A stretch of 64,000 nucleotides of DNA, taken from contig NZ_VKDD01000002.1 in the NCBI RefSeq assembly GCF_007097525.1, forward strand, positions 620,001-684,000. The letters run 5' to 3'. The position numbers and the translations under genes are program-made. The stretch is from Thalassomonas sp. M1454. Its GTDB lineage: Bacteria; Pseudomonadota; Gammaproteobacteria; Enterobacterales; Alteromonadaceae. This document shows positions 62,920-64,000 of the stretch, one piece after another; the first letter of the stretch is position 1; each line of letters opens with the position of its first letter. Below the pieces are notes generated by a model. That model was not told where the DNA came from, ran no database searches, and saw only the letters and a list, made by a program, of their open reading frames with translations.

Positions 62920-63010
62920 TGGCGGTGAGATAGAGATTTGAACTCTAGATGGGCTACAAACCCATGCCGGTTTTCAAGACCGGTGCTTTCGACCACTCAG
63001 CCATCTCACC
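62920..63010 (-). tRNA. tRNA-Ser (anticodon UGA), copy 2
   Basis: 91 nt, identical in sequence to the copy at 55492-55582, with encoded CCA, anticodon TGA and class II variable arm. A recent duplication or gene conversion keeps both copies equal. Confidence 0.96.
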
Positions 63011-63466
63011 AATGAGGCGCATAATAAAGATTAGAATTAGTCTTGTAAAGTATTATTTGAAGAATAAAAACTGTTTGTTTCAAAATCACTCAAATCGTTG
63101 ATTTTATCAGCTTAAATTGAGCTAGATAATCTTTGAATAGCAACAATTAAACTTATTTAACGCTCTAATATTTTACTTAATGGTCATATATTCTTAAGTT
63201 AATAACTCAACTTAGATATTGAGTTTTTTCAAAATAGATACCCTTTAGTGAATCAGTTGCTTACTTTTCGATCCATTAATTACAATTTCATCAGTAAAAA
63301 TGTTATACCCTTATATGCAACTATTTGAAATACCTAATTTTTTGATTAAAGCTTCATGTAATTGTGATTATTTAATTAAATAATTTCACTACTTCATCTT
63401 AATCGCATTATTTATAGTTTTATTAACTATAGTTAATAACAATACAAATTAATTTAGGGGAATACT
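63011..63466. other. Non-coding stretch upstream of the BCCT transporter
   Basis: 455 bp, AT-rich, no ORF. The notable element is the 20-bp perfect palindrome at 63420-63439, listed separately. It presumably also holds the tRNA-Ser promoter on the minus strand just above 63010. Confidence 0.4.
63420..63439. promoter_or_regulatory. 20-bp perfect palindrome before the BCCT gene
   Basis: TTATTAACTATAGTTAATAA is fully self-complementary, 27 nt upstream of the start codon. The position suits a repressor operator that blocks transcription or early elongation. The regulator is unknown; TetR-type proteins such as BetI control related transporters. Confidence 0.5.
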
Positions 63467-64000
63467 TTGACAACAACCGTCAATAGTCAGTTAAATAAAA
63501 AAGTTTTTTTAAGCGCCTCATCAGTCATTATTGCCCTTCTACTTTATACTTCCCTGTTACCTAAACAGGCACAGTCTTTTTTTAATGTTATACAAGCGAG
63601 CATTATTGACAACGGAAGTTGGTTTTATGTACTGACCGTTGCATTTATATTTTTCTTTGTTATTTTTCTTGGCATCTCACGCTATGGTGACATTAGATTA
63701 GGTCCTGATCATTCAACTCCTGATTACTCCCTCTCTAGTTGGCTTTCTATGCTTTTCGCTGCAGGTATGGGCATTGGCCTAATGTTTTTCGGTGTAGCTG
63801 AGCCCCTGATGCATTATTTATCACCTCCGACAGCAGAAACAGGTTCGGTTGCCGCGGTTCAGGAAGCAATGAAAATGACCTTCTTTCATTGGGGCCTACA
63901 CGCTTGGGCAATCTATGCAATCGTTGCACTTGTTTTAGCGTATTTTAGTTACCGCCATAACTTACCACTTACCCTACGTTCGGCATTGTACCCATTGATT
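63467..64000 (+). CDS. BCCT family transporter, N-terminal part (runs off the window)
   Basis: Sodium- or proton-coupled uptake of betaine, choline, carnitine or related compounds. 178 codons are visible from TTG 63467, with AGGGG 6 nt upstream. Hydrophobic segments near 14-32, 52-72 and 90-110, and the BCCT signature AAGMGIGLMFFGVAEP at about 98-113, are clear; FFHWGLHAWAIYA follows. The C-terminal two thirds lie outside, so the substrate cannot be assigned. Confidence 0.92.
   Translation, partial: MTTTVNSQLNKKVFLSASSVIIALLLYTSLLPKQAQSFFNVIQASIIDNGSWFYVLTVAFIFFFVIFLGISRYGDIRLGPDHSTPDYSLSSWLSMLFAAGMGIGLMFFGVAEPLMHYLSPPTAETGSVAAVQEAMKMTFFHWGLHAWAIYAIVALVLAYFSYRHNLPLTLRSALYPLI

Noticed and set aside
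63747-63929. Minus-strand 60-codon ORF in the BCCT gene
   Set aside because: It is the shadow of the transporter frame, whose signature motif is on the + strand.

Overview
The window looks like chromosome of a low-GC marine gammaproteobacterium of the Alteromonadales, most likely close to Thalassotalea or Colwellia. This is inferred from AT-rich coding sequence, typical Alteromonadales gene content (MipA/OmpV, LetAB, YejK/YejL/YejM, biotin operon) and short interspersed TAATACCA...TTGGTATAA repeats. No taxonomic marker such as rRNA is present.

Layout. 1-2778: end of an Entner-Doudoroff operon (edd partial, glk, eda). About 3064-12000: an integron-type cassette array with no integrase beside it (a CALIN). 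It holds 18 cassettes, all on the + strand, separated by 17 attC-like sites. Fifteen of the 18 encode small predicted membrane, exported or lipoprotein products, and one carries a BrnT/BrnA toxin-antitoxin pair. 12087-16984: central carbon genes gapA, gnd and a second long GAPDH, with msrB between; a good HexR-type palindrome lies upstream of gapA. 17131-29259: TlpA-like thioredoxin, M14 carboxypeptidase, AGCS symporter, a zinc-ribbon membrane protein, YeaC, a DUF349 protein, AnsA, SppA, DoxX, a YdjA-like nitroreductase and PpnP. 29327-36124: asnS, then bioA divergent from bioBFCD. 36121-38748: lipoprotein, PepE, an orphan HicB, an empty 0.8-kb stretch and tRNA-Pro(GGG).

38861-44907: yejM and yejL divergent from yejK, then pyrC, a pterin-synthase-like protein and an M23-family protein. 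44961-46699: a lone tyrosine recombinase with two unexplained inverted repeats beside it. 46700-50934: a lipid-transport operon with LetA encoded as two overlapping ORFs and a LetB-like protein with eight MCE repeats. 51307-55582: MipA/OmpV, a phosphoribosyltransferase, an M28 peptidase with a transglutaminase/TPR lipoprotein, and tRNA-Ser(UGA) with a decayed partial copy. 55708-61749: a tightly packed seven-gene operon (DUF1445, pxpA, pxpB, pxpC, DUF4392, D-amino-acid transaminase, alr). 62269-64000: HU, a second tRNA-Ser and the start of a BCCT transporter.

Two systems stand out. The seven-gene operon appears to connect D-alanine, D-glutamate and 5-oxoproline: alanine racemase and D-amino-acid transaminase interconvert D-Ala and D-Glu, the two halves of the animal D-glutamate cyclase occur as separate genes, and PxpABC opens 5-oxoproline. 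The cassette array is the main accessory region; almost all of its products are unknown.
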